A DNA stretch of 64,000 bases from an uncultured Gammaproteobacteria bacterium (GCA_947258785.1 CAMYJT010000001.1:372001-436000); one strand, 5' to 3'; counted from the stretch's first letter, positions 44,147-55,451 are shown. Notes: generated by a model not told the origin, from the letters alone. Program-made: numbers and translations.

Positions 44147-45604
44147 TCAAGGCAGCAAAGTAGCGCCCATCAGGAATCGATCTATCTCCCTGGCCGCCTC
44201 GCGGCCCTCGTTAATGGCGTTGACCACCAGCGACTGCCCGCGGCGGCAATCACCCGCCGCAAACACCTTCGGGATGTTGGTCTGGTATACCCCATAGTCC
44301 GCTTGATAGTTGGAACGCTGGTCATAAGCCAATCCCAAGGCGTCGGAGACGGCGTGTTCCGGGCCCAGAAAGCCCATGCACAGGAGTATGAGATCCGCCG
44401 GCCACACCTTCTCGGTACCGGGCAACTCCTGTAAACGGCCACCTTCCCATTCGATTGCTACTGTACAAATCCCGGTCAGTCTGCCTTGTTTGCCGATAAA
44501 TTCCTTGCCAGAGATGCAATACTCGCGGGGATCGCGGCCGAACCGTTTGGCCGCTTCCTCGTGCCCGTAGTCAACCCTGAAGATCCGTGGCCAGGTCGGC
44601 CAGGGGTTGTCCGCAGTGCGTGTCGCCGGAGGCTGCGGCATGATCTCGAAATTGACCAAAGATCGGCATTGGTGGCGCAAAGACGTGCCGAGGCAGTCCG
44701 TTCCGGTGTCGCCGCCGCCGATCACGATCACGTCCTTATCCTTGGCTGACAAAAAACGGCCATCTTGAAGATTGGAATCCAGCAGGCTCTTGGTGTTGGC
44801 GCTGAGAAATTCCATGGCGAAGTGGATGCCGTCGAGATTACGGCCCGGTATCGGCAGGTCGCGGGGTGTGGTGGCTCCAGTGGCGAGCAACAATGCGTCG
44901 CTGTGTTCCAGTAATCTGCGGATGTCTACGCTTGCATCGCCACCGTCCCCAATCTTCGCGTTGACGACAAATTCAATTCCCTCCTCGCGAAGCAGGTTGA
45001 CGCGCCGTTCAACAATGCCTTTATCGAGTTTCATGTTGGGTATACCGTACATAAGCAGACCGCCAACCCGGTCCGCGCGCTCGTACACGGTCACATGATG
45101 GCCGGCCGAGTTCAGCTGTGCAGCGGCGGCCAGTCCCGCCGGGCCGGAGCCGATGACGGTGATATGGAGTCCGGACCTTTGCTTTGGGATGTGCGGCACG
45201 ACCCAGTGCTCGTCAAATCCACGGTCGATGATGGCCATCTCAATATTTTTTATGGTAACTGCTGGATCGGTTATACCCAGTACACATGCACCCTCACAGG
45301 GTGCAGGACAGACGCGACCGGTAAACTCGGGGAAGTTATTGGTCTGCTGCAGCCGGTCGAGGGCCTCGCGCCATTGACCGCGATAAACCAGGTCATTCCA
45401 TTCCGGAATCAGGTTATGAATCGGACACCCGTCCAGGGACTGGCAGAACGGCACGCCGCAGTCCATACACCGGGCACCCTGGGTTCGCAGGCGCTGTTCG
45501 TCGTGGCTGGTGTAAATCTCACCAAAATCCAGGATCCTGGACGATCCGTCCCGATACGGTGCAGCTTGTCGCTGGAATTCCTTGAACCCGGTTAATTTGC
45601 CCAT
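44147..45604 (-). CDS. gltD: Glutamate synthase (NADPH) small subunit
   Basis: Electron-input subunit of GOGAT: takes electrons from NADPH via FAD and passes them through 4Fe-4S clusters to GltB. Cluster cysteines are visible in [19 protein letters not shown] and [12 protein letters not shown]. The FAD-binding loop is [15 protein letters not shown], the NADPH-binding loop is [15 protein letters not shown], and the C-terminal [15 protein letters not shown] is typical. The length of 485 aa is normal. It lies 185 bp downstream of gltB in the same direction; that spacer shows no gene. Confidence 0.96.
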   Translation of the reverse strand: MGKLTGFKEFQRQAAPYRDGSSRILDFGEIYTSHDEQRLRTQGARCMDCGVPFCQSLDGCPIHNLIPEWNDLVYRGQWREALDRLQQTNNFPEFTGRVCPAPCEGACVLGITDPAVTIKNIEMAIIDRGFDEHWVVPHIPKQRSGLHITVIGSGPAGLAAAAQLNSAGHHVTVYERADRVGGLLMYGIPNMKLDKGIVERRVNLLREEGIEFVVNAKIGDGGDASVDIRRLLEHSDALLLATGATTPRDLPIPGRNLDGIHFAMEFLSANTKSLLDSNLQDGRFLSAKDKDVIVIGGGDTGTDCLGTSLRHQCRSLVNFEIMPQPPATRTADNPWPTWPRIFRVDYGHEEAAKRFGRDPREYCISGKEFIGKQGRLTGICTVAIEWEGGRLQELPGTEKVWPADLILLCMGFLGPEHAVSDALGLAYDQRSNYQADYGVYQTNIPKVFAAGDCRRGQSLVVNAINEGREAAREIDRFLMGATLLP

Positions 45605-45789
45605 TGCGGCCCCCGATTGGGCATCAACTCGATCGGGTGTGCCCGGTGCCGATGTCTCAACGACAGAAACCGCCCACTACGTTGCGTGGTTGTTGGATTG
45701 GGGCGGGTGCCGGTAATCAACGGGTGGCCGGCCGTTGCGTTGGGTGCGTCGAACATTATCTCGTCCAGGTGAGTATCGAGCCTGTGCCG

Positions 45790-48700
45790 CTAGACAGCCT
45801 CGGCGGTGAGTTCGTCGCGTGCCGCCTGTTTTCGCAACAGCAGTACCCGCTTGTAGTCACTGGGCATGACCTTGACGAATTGACTCACTGCCTTCGGCCA
45901 ATTGTCCAAGATTTGCCCGGCTACGGCAGATGCTGTGTATCGAAGGTGCTTATCAATGAGAGCCTTCAGCTCCTCGATGTCTTCGAATTCTTCGGTGCGT
46001 TCCAGTTCCACCATCTCCAGATTACAACGATCGGCAAACAAGCCACTGGGGTCCCACACATACGCGATCCCCCCGCTCATGCCGGCCGCGAAATTCCGTC
46101 CGGTCTCACCAAGCACCACGACCCGGCCACCGGTCATGTATTCACAGCCGTGATCGCCAACGCCCTCGATCACCGCATTGGCCCCACTGTTTCTTACACA
46201 GAAGCGCTCCGCGGCAACTCCGCGGAAGAAGCATTCGCCGCTGGTGGCCCCGTAAAGCACGACATTGCCGATGAGAATATTATGCTCCGGTACGAATTGG
46301 CTTGTGCGGGGTGGATAGATAATGATTCTTCCGCCCGACAGCCCCTTGCCGACATAATCGTTTGCGTCGCCTTCGACTTCCAGCGTGACACCTCGAGCCA
46401 GCCATGCGCCGAAGCTTTGTCCGGCACTGCCCGAAAATTTGAAATGAATGGTGTTGTCAGGAAGCATGTTTGGCCCGACACGCCGTATGATGCGATTGGA
46501 GAGCATCCCGCCCACGACACGATTCGTGTTGACGATCGGTAGCTCGTGACAAACCTTATCCCGCCGGGCGAGCGCAGGCTCCGCGAGTTCGATAAGTTGA
46601 TTGTCCAGCGCGTGCTCGAGTTCGTGGTCTTGGGGGTGCTGACAGTACACGCCCAGGCAGTTTTCGGGCTCGGCCGCAGGACGCAGCAACTCGCTCAAAT
46701 CCAGGCCCTTACCCTTCCAGTGATCGGTGGCCGTATCGACCGACAATGTATCAACCCGTCCAATCATATCGTTGACAGTGCGAAAACCCATCTCCGCCAT
46801 GATGGACCTCAGCTCCCCGGCCACCATGAAAAAGTAATTGACTACGTGGTCGGGTTGTCCTTGAAATTTTTTACGCAGATCAGGGTCTTGGGTTGCGATG
46901 CCCACGGGGCAGGTATTGAGGTGACACTTGCGCATCATGATGCAGCCCATGGCGATGAGGGGCGCGGTGGCAAAGCCGAACTCTTCAGCCCCGAGCAACG
47001 CTGCCACAGCGACGTCCCGGCCGGTTTTGAGTTGACCGTCGGTCTGTAAAACGACTCTGGAGCGCAGATTATTCATCACCAGGGTCTGGTGGGTCTCGGC
47101 AACACCAAGCTCCCAGGGCACGCCCGCGTGCTTGATCGATGTCAACGGCGATGCGCCGGTTCCCCCGGAATCACCGGCTATGACCAAATGATCGGCCCGG
47201 GCCTTGGTCACCCCCGCGGCGACGGTGCCGACACCAATCTCGGCCCCCAGCTTGACACTGATTCTGGCCTCGGGATTGGCGTTTTTGAGATCGTGAATCA
47301 ACTGGGCGATGTCTTCAATCGAATAAATATCGTGATGCGGCGGGGGACTGATAAGGCCAACCCCCGGTGTTGAGTGCCGAATCGAAGCGATAAAATCGTC
47401 CACCTTGAGCCCGGGTAACTCGCCGCCTTCCCCCGGCTTGGCGCCCTGTACGATCTTGATCTGCAGCTCATCCGCGTTCGACAGATAATTGATGGTGACG
47501 CCAAAGCGCCCGCTGGCCACTTGTTTGATGGCCGAGCGTTTCGAATCACCGTTCGGCAATGGTTTGAATCGCTCCGGGTCTTCGCCGCCCTCGCCGGTGT
47601 TGGATTTTCCGCCGATCCGATTCATCGCGATGGCCAGGGTCTCGTGGGCCTCTTGGGAGATGGACCCGAAACTCATGGCCCCGGTCGCAAACCGTTTGAC
47701 GATCTCGGTCTCGTCCTCCACCTCGTTCAGCGGAATCGGACCGCCATTGGCACCTGGTTTGAAGTCCAGCAATCCCCGTAGTGCACTGTGTCGGGTGCTT
47801 TCCCGGTTTGCGTGATCCGCGAACTCCCGGTAGGTGTCGGCGCTGTTGCGCCGCACCGCAACCTGCAGATCGGCCACTGATTGAGGATCCCACATGTGTC
47901 GATCGCCACCCCGACGCCAGTGAAAGTCACCGGGATTGGGCAGTACCGGCAGGCGCACGATGTCCCGCGGCGGATAACCGACGTCATGCCTGCGCTGCAT
48001 TTCATCGGTGAGCACATCAAAGCCAGCACCTTGGACACGGCTGGCGGTCCCAGTGAAGCAGCGTTCGATGACTTCATCGGCCAGTCCGACGGCCTCAAAA
48101 ATTTGCGCGCCTTTGTAAGACTGCAGAGTGGAAATGCCCATCTTGGCCATAACCTTGAACATCCCCTTTGCGGTGCCTTTGCGGTAGGCGGTGACGACGT
48201 CGTCGTCACAATTGATGTGGTCCACGTCGTCGAAGGCCCGATCACGGCGAGCCTGCCACAGTGCCTCGAAGGCGAGGTAGGGATTAATGGCGTCTGCGCC
48301 GTAACCGATCAACAGGCAATGATGATGCACTTCCCGGGCTTCGCCGGTCTCAATCACAAGGCCGATACGGGTCCGCGCGTGAGTACGAACCAGATGGTGA
48401 TGCACGGCGCCGGTGGCAAGCAGCGCACTAACCGGTAGATTATCAGGCCCGATTTTGCGGTCGGACAACACGATGAGGCTATAGCCTCCTACAATCGCCT
48501 CGCTGGCCTCGCTGCAGATCCTATCCAACGCCGATAGTAGACCGGCGCTCCCCGAGCCTTCGGGAAACGTGATATCTACCGTGCGACATTTCCAGCCACG
48601 GTGGTCGATGTGCTTGAGCGTGGTGAGCTCCTCGTTGGACAATATGGGGTGTGGTATTCGCAGGCGATGGGCATGTTGTTCCGTGCTCTCAAGCAGATTG

Positions 48701-50397
48701 TCTTCGGGCCCGATGTAGCACTCGAGCCCCATGATGACCTCCTCGCGTATGGAATCGATGGCTGGATTGGTGACCTGGGCAAACAATTGTTTGAAATAGT
48801 CATACAGCATGCGTGGTTTGTCGGAGAGCACGGCAAGGGCCGCGTCGTTGCCCATGGAACCCAATGGATCCCTAAGCTCTTTAACCATGGGCAGCAGCAT
48901 GAACTGCATGGTTTCGGTGGTGTAGCCGAAAGCCTGCATCCGGGGCAGCAGGCTTTCGGGATCAAACCCATGTGCCTCCCGATTCGGTTCCAACTCTTCG
49001 AGGTTGATGCGCTGGCGATCGAGCCACTCCATATAAGGTCGTCGACGCGCCCACTCGGACTTGACCTCCTCGTCGGGGATCATGCGACCCTGCTCGAAAT
49101 CAATCAGAAATATTCGGCCGGGCCTTAGACGACCCTTCTCGATCACCCGTTCGGGGTCGACGGGCAACACCCCCACCTCCGACGCCATGATGCATTTGCC
49201 GTCATCGGTGACGTAGTAGCGGCTGGGACGCAAACCATTTCGATCGAGCACTGCACCTATATAATTACCGTCGGTGAAGGCGATGGAGGCGGGGCCATCC
49301 CACGGTTCCATGAGGCAGGAGTGGAATTCGTAAAACGCCCTTTTGTCAGCGGGCATGTTCGGGTGCCGTTGCCAAGCCTCTGGAATCATCATCATGATGG
49401 CTTCCTGCAACGTGCGCCCGGTCATCAACATGAACTCGAGTACATTGTCAAAGGTGCCCGAATCCGAACAATCCTCCTCGACCACCGGGAACAGTTTTTG
49501 TAAATCGTCTTCGAACTGCGCTGAACTCACCACTCCCTCGCGGGCGTTCATCCAATTCTTATTGCCAAGCAGGGTGTTGATTTCGCCGTTGTGGCTCATG
49601 AACCGATTCGGTTGCGCGCGATCCCAAGAAGGGAAGGTGTTCGTGCTGAATCGGGAGTGCACCATGGCCAGGTGGGATTCGTAATCCGGATCGTTGAGGT
49701 CCTTGAAAAACGGAAAAACCTGCTGCGGTGTGAGCATCCCTTTGTACACAATAACTTTGGTGGAGAGGCTGCAGACATAGAATAGTTTCCGCTCCACCAG
49801 CTTACTGTCCCCGCGCAGCAGATGGGTCGCGTGTTTTCGTATCAGATACAGCTTTCGCTCGAAGTCATCTCCTTCGAGCCCTTCACTCGCCCCGATGAAC
49901 AACTGCTCGATATGCGGCATCGCAGACCTGGCAGCCTTACCGATGTCGGCGCCGTCCGGGTCGACGGGGACCGGCCGCCAGCCGAGTAGTGTTTGACCCT
50001 CAGCAGTGATGCGTGCGTTAAAAGTGTCTTTGCAGTGTTTGCGCTCAAACGGGTTGCGTGGGAGAAAGACAATTCCGGCACCATAGCGGCCGGATTGGGG
50101 TAATGTCACGCCGAGTTCATTTAAGGAAAGCTTGCGCAGCAACTTGTCGGGAAGGGCAGTTAAGATTCCGGCGCCGTCACCAGTGTTCTTTTCATAACCC
50201 ACCCCGCCGCGGTGGACCATGCAGCAATTGATATGATCAGCGTCTTGGACGATCTGATTACTAGGTCGACCCTCGATATCACAGATAAAGCCGACCCCGC
50301 AGCTGTCGTGCTCGAAGCTGGAGTCGTAAAGGCCGCAGGTGTCCGGCAAGCCACGTGTTACATTTTTAGTCAGGGCGTTTCTATAGTGGCCCGTCAT
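45790..50397 (-). CDS. gltB: Glutamate synthase (NADPH) large subunit
   Basis: Makes two glutamates from glutamine and 2-oxoglutarate, the main ammonium assimilation route with glutamine synthetase. The 1535-aa precursor probably loses a 32-residue propeptide to expose Cys33 (EHDSCGVGF), the N-terminal nucleophile of the glutaminase domain. Then come the central domain, the FMN-binding synthase barrel (for example GDSGGTGASPLTSIKHAG), the 3Fe-4S cysteines (CIMMRKCHLNTCPVGIAT), and the C-terminal beta-helix (GxxxG repeats such as GGRVVVLGETGRNFAAGMSG, exactly 20 residues). A GGAGA ribosome binding site lies 8 bases before the ATG. It is downstream of aroB and upstream of gltD. Confidence 0.97.
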   Translation of the reverse strand: MTGHYRNALTKNVTRGLPDTCGLYDSSFEHDSCGVGFICDIEGRPSNQIVQDADHINCCMVHRGGVGYEKNTGDGAGILTALPDKLLRKLSLNELGVTLPQSGRYGAGIVFLPRNPFERKHCKDTFNARITAEGQTLLGWRPVPVDPDGADIGKAARSAMPHIEQLFIGASEGLEGDDFERKLYLIRKHATHLLRGDSKLVERKLFYVCSLSTKVIVYKGMLTPQQVFPFFKDLNDPDYESHLAMVHSRFSTNTFPSWDRAQPNRFMSHNGEINTLLGNKNWMNAREGVVSSAQFEDDLQKLFPVVEEDCSDSGTFDNVLEFMLMTGRTLQEAIMMMIPEAWQRHPNMPADKRAFYEFHSCLMEPWDGPASIAFTDGNYIGAVLDRNGLRPSRYYVTDDGKCIMASEVGVLPVDPERVIEKGRLRPGRIFLIDFEQGRMIPDEEVKSEWARRRPYMEWLDRQRINLEELEPNREAHGFDPESLLPRMQAFGYTTETMQFMLLPMVKELRDPLGSMGNDAALAVLSDKPRMLYDYFKQLFAQVTNPAIDSIREEVIMGLECYIGPEDNLLESTEQHAHRLRIPHPILSNEELTTLKHIDHRGWKCRTVDITFPEGSGSAGLLSALDRICSEASEAIVGGYSLIVLSDRKIGPDNLPVSALLATGAVHHHLVRTHARTRIGLVIETGEAREVHHHCLLIGYGADAINPYLAFEALWQARRDRAFDDVDHINCDDDVVTAYRKGTAKGMFKVMAKMGISTLQSYKGAQIFEAVGLADEVIERCFTGTASRVQGAGFDVLTDEMQRRHDVGYPPRDIVRLPVLPNPGDFHWRRGGDRHMWDPQSVADLQVAVRRNSADTYREFADHANRESTRHSALRGLLDFKPGANGGPIPLNEVEDETEIVKRFATGAMSFGSISQEAHETLAIAMNRIGGKSNTGEGGEDPERFKPLPNGDSKRSAIKQVASGRFGVTINYLSNADELQIKIVQGAKPGEGGELPGLKVDDFIASIRHSTPGVGLISPPPHHDIYSIEDIAQLIHDLKNANPEARISVKLGAEIGVGTVAAGVTKARADHLVIAGDSGGTGASPLTSIKHAGVPWELGVAETHQTLVMNNLRSRVVLQTDGQLKTGRDVAVAALLGAEEFGFATAPLIAMGCIMMRKCHLNTCPVGIATQDPDLRKKFQGQPDHVVNYFFMVAGELRSIMAEMGFRTVNDMIGRVDTLSVDTATDHWKGKGLDLSELLRPAAEPENCLGVYCQHPQDHELEHALDNQLIELAEPALARRDKVCHELPIVNTNRVVGGMLSNRIIRRVGPNMLPDNTIHFKFSGSAGQSFGAWLARGVTLEVEGDANDYVGKGLSGGRIIIYPPRTSQFVPEHNILIGNVVLYGATSGECFFRGVAAERFCVRNSGANAVIEGVGDHGCEYMTGGRVVVLGETGRNFAAGMSGGIAYVWDPSGLFADRCNLEMVELERTEEFEDIEELKALIDKHLRYTASAVAGQILDNWPKAVSQFVKVMPSDYKRVLLLRKQAARDELTAEAV

Positions 50398-50532
50398 AAA
50401 CGTTTCTCCACATTTGCGTCCGGCCCCAGGGCGTCGAGTGTCAACAATGCCTCCCTATGATCGTGTCAAGGGGACACCCAACTGCGCGTGGTGGCGGCGT
50501 ACCACTCGTTGGCGGCGCTTAGTGTTCAGAGA

Positions 50533-50562
50533 CGCTGTCGTTCCCCCGGCGGAACGACAGCG
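50533..50562. promoter_or_regulatory. 12-bp stem hairpin in the gltB leader
   Basis: CGCTGTCGTTCC (50533-50544), loop CCCGGC, and the exact complement (50551-50562), 136-165 bp upstream of the gltB start. No T tract follows, so it is not a standard terminator. It may be a leader structure or the binding site of a dimeric regulator. Nothing else is recognisable between it and gltB. Confidence 0.4.
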
Positions 50563-50725
50563 GCCAGCGACTGTATCATCCGGCGTCCACAGGTCTCAAG
50601 CTCACCGGCCCCCCGAATGTGATTATAGTTCGGTAGAGATTACATAAGCTGCTGATAATTGGCCCTTATTTTGTAATGCAAAGGGCTGGTAGGGCGAGGC
50701 GGAAATCGCCGGTTGCTGCACTGCA

Positions 50726-51010
50726 CTAACCTGCATATTGCAGTGCGCCGTGGCGACAAGGAGCGCTAACGATTTGTCTGGCCTGAGATACGCGATCAAT
50801 GCGTGGGGTAACACTTTGCGCCCGGGCAGGCGCATATCCCGGTGTTGGCTCGATCTCGAAGGCCTGGACTGGCGCTTCAGGCAATCCATGGCTACGGCTG
50901 TGCATTTCGCTATAGCGTGGCGGCCTTGCCGCCCGAACCTGCGACTACACGCAGGACAAGTCCCGTCGCCATCATCCGGGATCCTTTGTGCAACATGCGG
51001 GCGAAATTAG
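50726..51010. repeat. Longest clearly bounded copy of the dispersed terminal-inverted-repeat element
   Basis: About 285 bp between gltB and aroB. The left end is CTAACCTGCATATTGCA and the right end is TGCAACATGCGGGCGAAATTAG, imperfect inverted repeats of each other matching the 19-bp arm at 4929-4947. The internal block at about 50854-50930 (CTCGATCTCGAAGGCCTGG, then TGGCGCTTCAGGCAATCCAT) aligns with 5397-5470 and 14690-14760; the right flank CCGGGATCC is shared with 61588-61639. Bases 50718-50746 also form an 8-bp stem. There is no transposase, and no credible ORF inside; this is a MITE-like element. Confidence 0.75.
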
Positions 51011-51056
51011 GTCGTCGTGGTGATGATCCGGGCGCCCAATCATCTCGGTGCCGTGA

Positions 51057-52148
51057 TCAGGAAGTGATACCGAACTGACTCAATGTTTCCTCCAGTCGCG
51101 ACCGGGGATAATCCTGACACACGTAAGCCTGGCCGATCGTCCGCAGGAGGATCAGGCGGATGTTGCCGTGAACCACTTTTTTATCCGCCTGCATGAGACG
51201 CAGGAATTGGGATCGCGTGATTCCGCTGGGGGGGCAGCCGGGCAGTCCGGTCCGGCCGATGAGCTTGACGACCCGCTCATAGTCGGTGGCGCTCAGGTCC
51301 CCCAGGCGTTGGGATAAAAAGGCCGCCATCTGCATACCGGTGGCCACCGCTTCGCCGTGCAAGCAGCGGCCATATCCGACCGCGGTCTCGATTGCATGAC
51401 CGAATGTATGACCGAGATTGAGTAAAGCGCGTTTGCCCCGCTCATGCTCATCAGCGGCAACTACTTCCGCTTTGTTTCGGCAACAGCGCTCCACCGCAAA
51501 CGCGACGGCGTCCGGGTCCCGATTCAGCAGGCCGCTTAGATTGTGCTCCAACCAGGCAAAAAACTCGGGATCTCGGATCAGGCCGTATTTGACGACTTCT
51601 GCAATCCCCGCGCGTAGCTGCCGATCATCCAACGAATTCAGCGTGTCGGTGTCGGCAATCACGGCACGAGGCTGGTAAAAAGCACCGATCATATTCTTGC
51701 CGAGCCGATGATTAACGGCCGTTTTACCTCCCACAGATGAATCCACCTGCGCCAGCAAGGTGGTCGGTACCTGAACATACGGCACCCCGCGCTGGTAACA
51801 TGCCGCCGCAAACCCCGCCATGTCGCCCACCACACCACCGCCCAGAGCCAGCACGCTGGTCTGGCGGTTGCAAGGTACCGCCAGCAGGGCGTTGAAAATG
51901 GTGTCCAGGGTGGTCAGGTTTTTGTACTCCTCACCATCGGGCAGGACACAAACATGCACGTCCAGGCCACTCAAGCCCTGTCTCAAGAGCTCCAGATACA
52001 ATGGCCCGACCGTCTCGTTGGTCACGATCATCACCTGGTGCCCCGGTATGTGGGGGCGCAGCAAGTGCGCTTGGCCCAGAAGTTGCGGCCCGATGAAGAT
52101 GGGGTAGCGTCGGGCGCCCAGTTCCACGGTCAGCGTTATTTGGGTCAC
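51057..52148 (-). CDS. aroB: 3-dehydroquinate synthase
   Basis: Second step of the shikimate pathway (DAHP to 3-dehydroquinate), NAD- and metal-dependent. Visible features are [11 protein letters not shown], the NAD loop [20 protein letters not shown] (20 residues), [19 protein letters not shown], and the metal-site region [11 protein letters not shown]. The length of 363 aa is normal. It overlaps aroK by 4 bp, forming the aroK-aroB operon. The stop codon is followed 47 bp later by the dispersed repeat. Confidence 0.97.
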   Translation of the reverse strand: MTQITLTVELGARRYPIFIGPQLLGQAHLLRPHIPGHQVMIVTNETVGPLYLELLRQGLSGLDVHVCVLPDGEEYKNLTTLDTIFNALLAVPCNRQTSVLALGGGVVGDMAGFAAACYQRGVPYVQVPTTLLAQVDSSVGGKTAVNHRLGKNMIGAFYQPRAVIADTDTLNSLDDRQLRAGIAEVVKYGLIRDPEFFAWLEHNLSGLLNRDPDAVAFAVERCCRNKAEVVAADEHERGKRALLNLGHTFGHAIETAVGYGRCLHGEAVATGMQMAAFLSQRLGDLSATDYERVVKLIGRTGLPGCPPSGITRSQFLRLMQADKKVVHGNIRLILLRTIGQAYVCQDYPRSRLEETLSQFGITS

Positions 52149-52660
52149 CGTGCCTTTCCCAGCCGACGGACGATCTCCAGTACAACATTCGTGGGTGAGC
52201 GGTCGTCCGCGTTAATCACAATATCGGCTTCCTGACGGTAGAAGGGTTCACGAGCGCTCATCAACGCTTCCAGTTCGCGGCGTGGGTCGTCGGTGTTCAG
52301 CAGTGGGCGGTTTTTTGCGCTGGCGGTGCGTTTGAGCTGGGTGTCTACCGAGGCATGAAGGTATACGACGGTTCCACTTTTACGCATGTTCTTGCGGTTG
52401 TGCTCACACAATACGGCACCACCGCCGGTCGCCAGGACGATATTGTCCTTTTGACAAAGTGCTTCCAACATCGCGCACTCGCGCTTTCGGAATCCTTCCT
52501 CTCCCTCGATATCAAAAATGATACCGATGGTGACTCCGGTGCGTTTTTCAATTTCTTGATCAGAGTCGATAAATTCTTTTTTCAACTGCGCTGCAAGTTT
52601 GCGGCCAATGGTAGTTTTACCAACGCCCATTGGGCCGATTAATATTATGTTACGGGCCAC
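52145..52660 (-). CDS. aroK: Shikimate kinase I
   Basis: Phosphorylates shikimate with ATP. Walker A is [15 protein letters not shown], shikimate-binding motifs are [11 protein letters not shown] and LATGGGAVL, and the lid Arg lies in [16 protein letters not shown]. The length of 171 aa is normal. It is coupled to aroB (ATGA overlap) and lies downstream of pilQ with a 170-bp spacer, the order typical for gammaproteobacteria. Confidence 0.96.
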   Translation of the reverse strand: MARNIILIGPMGVGKTTIGRKLAAQLKKEFIDSDQEIEKRTGVTIGIIFDIEGEEGFRKRECAMLEALCQKDNIVLATGGGAVLCEHNRKNMRKSGTVVYLHASVDTQLKRTASAKNRPLLNTDDPRRELEALMSAREPFYRQEADIVINADDRSPTNVVLEIVRRLGKAR

Positions 52661-52829
52661 ACCGATTACTTCCGGTCGGTTCGTTTTCAGACCTTACTGG
52701 GTATTCGAAGCAACGCGCCTGCGGTATCTCGGCCGCAGTGAATGAAAATCGCAATAACGTCCGGTAACTGACGATCAACGGGTGCGGCGGCGAAGACACC
52801 GACCACCCAAACGGAACCACTCGGGGTAT

Positions 52830-55451
52830 TCAACCGACATTCAGTTCCGGACTGATGATGCGGGGCGTCAAAAATATCAACAATTCGGTCCGTTCGTCCC
52901 GCTTGGATTTCTTGCGGAACAGTATTCCCAGCAATGGTATGTCTCCCAGGTACGGGACTTTGGTCATATCATCTGAAAATTCTTGCTGGTAGATACCGCC
53001 AATAACCGCCGTCTCACCGTTTTCCAGCAACACCTGAGTGGTGATCTGCTTGGTGTTGATCGTGTCGACAGTCGGGCTGACGAAGGTGTCCTGAGTGATG
53101 AACACGTCCAGTATGATGTTGTTGTCCGGCGTGATCTGCGGGGTAACGGTCAACCCCAGCACCGCTTTTTTGGTCACCACGCTGCCTACGCCGAGAACAT
53201 TGGTGGTGAACACGCGTTCCTGCCCCTGTTCGATATGCGCCTCTCTCTGATTAGCGGTGATCAAGCGCGGGTTGGCGATGACTTTACCTTCACCCTCGGC
53301 CTCCAGGGCGGACAGTTCGAGGCTGATCAGGTGTGCATATCCGGTACCGGCCTTGAAGATTTCGAACGCATAGGAGGCCACCGGGTCGCCGCCGATGCCT
53401 GGGGCTGGAAGATTGACCGCCAGTCCATCGGGTACGGTAGAGTAGGCCAAGGTATCCGGAGTCCCATCATTGAAGGAGTTGCCTATGGTCTCTGTACCGG
53501 CCAACGAGCCACTGCCGATCGCGGTGCCTATGTTTGAGTCTTTGATACCGGGGAAACGGGCGTCTTGAGTCAATCGTTGGAATCCGAGCCGCGCTCCCAG
53601 GTTGCGGCTGAAGTCGTCGTTGGCTTCAACGATACGCGTCTCGATCAGCACCTGGCGCACCGGTTTATCCAGCTTTGCGATCAATCCGCGCACTTCGGCG
53701 ATCTTGCGCGCGGTGTCTTGAATGAGGATGGAATTGGTCCGTTTGTCGACCGTCACGTTGCCGCGGGACGACAGTAGAGAGTTACTGACTGTTTCAACTT
53801 GAGCGACACTCACACTACCGAACAAGGATGGAGTAACTCCGGTGTCCACGGCGCGGATCGACCTCAACAGCTTGGCGATGTCACGGGCTCTGGCGTAATT
53901 GATCTGTATCAGCTCCGAGACCAGGGGTTCCAATTCAGTGACTTGCCGGCTTGCTTCCAGCTCGGCGCGCTCTCTGGCGGCGATTTCATTGGCGGGCGCA
54001 ACCCAGACGACGTTGCCCTTCTGACGCATGCCCAGCCCACGGGTCTGCAGGATGATGTCCAGTGCTTGATCCCAGGGCACGTCCTTCAATCGCAGTGTCA
54101 ATTCACCCTTGACAGAATCGCTGGTAACGAAGTTGAGTCCGGTGAAATCTGCAATCACTTGCAGGGCCGCCCGCACGCTTATCTTCTGAAAATTGAGTGA
54201 AAGCCGCTCCCCCGAATAGCCGAATTCGTCCTTTTTCTTCTCTTCTTCCTCCTCAATGATGGGATTGACGTTCACGGTAAACACATTTCCCGCCTGATAG
54301 GCGAGATGATCGTAGTTCCCCGTGGGCAGGATGACCACACGCACATCCCTGCCTTGCTGGAACGCATCGATGGTTTGGACTGGAGTCGCGAAGTCGACGA
54401 CATCAAGCCGCCGTTCCAATTCCGCGGGAAGTTTGGTATCCAGAATATCGACGATAATCTCGCCCGCCTCCTGGCGGATATCGATCCCTACCGTGGGGTC
54501 CGATAGATCAATGATGATTTTGCCACCGCCCTCCTTGTTGCGCCTGAAGTCTATGCGTTCGATACTATGGGCGCTGGTCCTGCTCGCCTTCGCGAATCTA
54601 GTCGTTTTCGGGGCGACGCTCCGGGCAATGCCGCCTGCGGCACTCTCGAGAACGAGCACCATCCCATCGTCGTTGATCTGTGTGTCATACGACACAGGCC
54701 GGACGAGATTCAGCACGACACGCGTGCGGTCGTCGGTCTCCACCACTACGATGCTGTCGACCGCTCCGGTATTAATTTTGGTTACGTTCTGCGTCAACGC
54801 ATTTCGGACGCCGAAAAAATCAAGCGCCAAACGCGGCGGTTTATTGGTGCTGAAGCTGCCCGGGGCCTCCGGTCTGGACTTGGTCTCGATATTGATTTGA
54901 ACGCGGCCACCGGCCAGCGGTGAAAACTGGATGTTGGTTATCTCGTTCGCCGCCGGTGGTGCTGGAATCGGCGCCTGGGTGGCCGCTTCCGGTGCCTGGG
55001 CAAGCTGGGCCGGCGTTTCTTGCGGCTGCGCTGGGCGCTCCGGCTCCGCTACCTCAGCTGCGGCTGCCGTGACCATGGGTTTGACTACGAATCCATAGTC
55101 CGTTGCTTGTACCACCAGGGTACCGGGCTCACGCATGAGCAGGTCGACGTGTACCGAGCGCCCGCTGTCGGAAAGGTATGGAAACACGCCTTTTACGGGC
55201 CCTTGCCCTGAGATGTCGACGGCATCGGCACCCAGTGTTGTTTCTGCGAAACTTACTCTCAGCCGTCGTCCGTCGTCCAAAATTTCCATGTTGTGCGATG
55301 CCACAGCATCCATTTCGAGTCGTAGGGCGGCCTCGGGGAGGTCCTCGGCCCAACTCAGGCTCTTGAGTTCGGCGCTGTAAGTGGATAGTGGCAGCGCCCA
55401 ACTCAAGGCGGTTACCGCGAATCGTACCAACGATTTATTAACCATTTTCAT
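52830..55451 (-). CDS. pilQ: Type IV pilus secretin PilQ
   Basis: Outer-membrane pore through which type IV pili pass. It has a signal peptide (VRFAVTALSWALPLSTYSA), two AMIN domains that bind peptidoglycan (about 30-130 and 175-290), an STN/N0 domain (about 410-480: KISVRAALQVIADFTGLNFV), an N1 domain (about 500-600), and a C-terminal secretin domain (about 640-870) including VPYLGDIPLLGILFRKK. I chose the ATG at 55451, which has GGAG nine bases upstream; an ATG at 55466 has no such site. Last gene of pilMNOPQ, transcribed leftward. Confidence 0.95.
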   Translation of the reverse strand: MKMVNKSLVRFAVTALSWALPLSTYSAELKSLSWAEDLPEAALRLEMDAVASHNMEILDDGRRLRVSFAETTLGADAVDISGQGPVKGVFPYLSDSGRSVHVDLLMREPGTLVVQATDYGFVVKPMVTAAAAEVAEPERPAQPQETPAQLAQAPEAATQAPIPAPPAANEITNIQFSPLAGGRVQINIETKSRPEAPGSFSTNKPPRLALDFFGVRNALTQNVTKINTGAVDSIVVVETDDRTRVVLNLVRPVSYDTQINDDGMVLVLESAAGGIARSVAPKTTRFAKASRTSAHSIERIDFRRNKEGGGKIIIDLSDPTVGIDIRQEAGEIIVDILDTKLPAELERRLDVVDFATPVQTIDAFQQGRDVRVVILPTGNYDHLAYQAGNVFTVNVNPIIEEEEEKKKDEFGYSGERLSLNFQKISVRAALQVIADFTGLNFVTSDSVKGELTLRLKDVPWDQALDIILQTRGLGMRQKGNVVWVAPANEIAARERAELEASRQVTELEPLVSELIQINYARARDIAKLLRSIRAVDTGVTPSLFGSVSVAQVETVSNSLLSSRGNVTVDKRTNSILIQDTARKIAEVRGLIAKLDKPVRQVLIETRIVEANDDFSRNLGARLGFQRLTQDARFPGIKDSNIGTAIGSGSLAGTETIGNSFNDGTPDTLAYSTVPDGLAVNLPAPGIGGDPVASYAFEIFKAGTGYAHLISLELSALEAEGEGKVIANPRLITANQREAHIEQGQERVFTTNVLGVGSVVTKKAVLGLTVTPQITPDNNIILDVFITQDTFVSPTVDTINTKQITTQVLLENGETAVIGGIYQQEFSDDMTKVPYLGDIPLLGILFRKKSKRDERTELLIFLTPRIISPELNVG

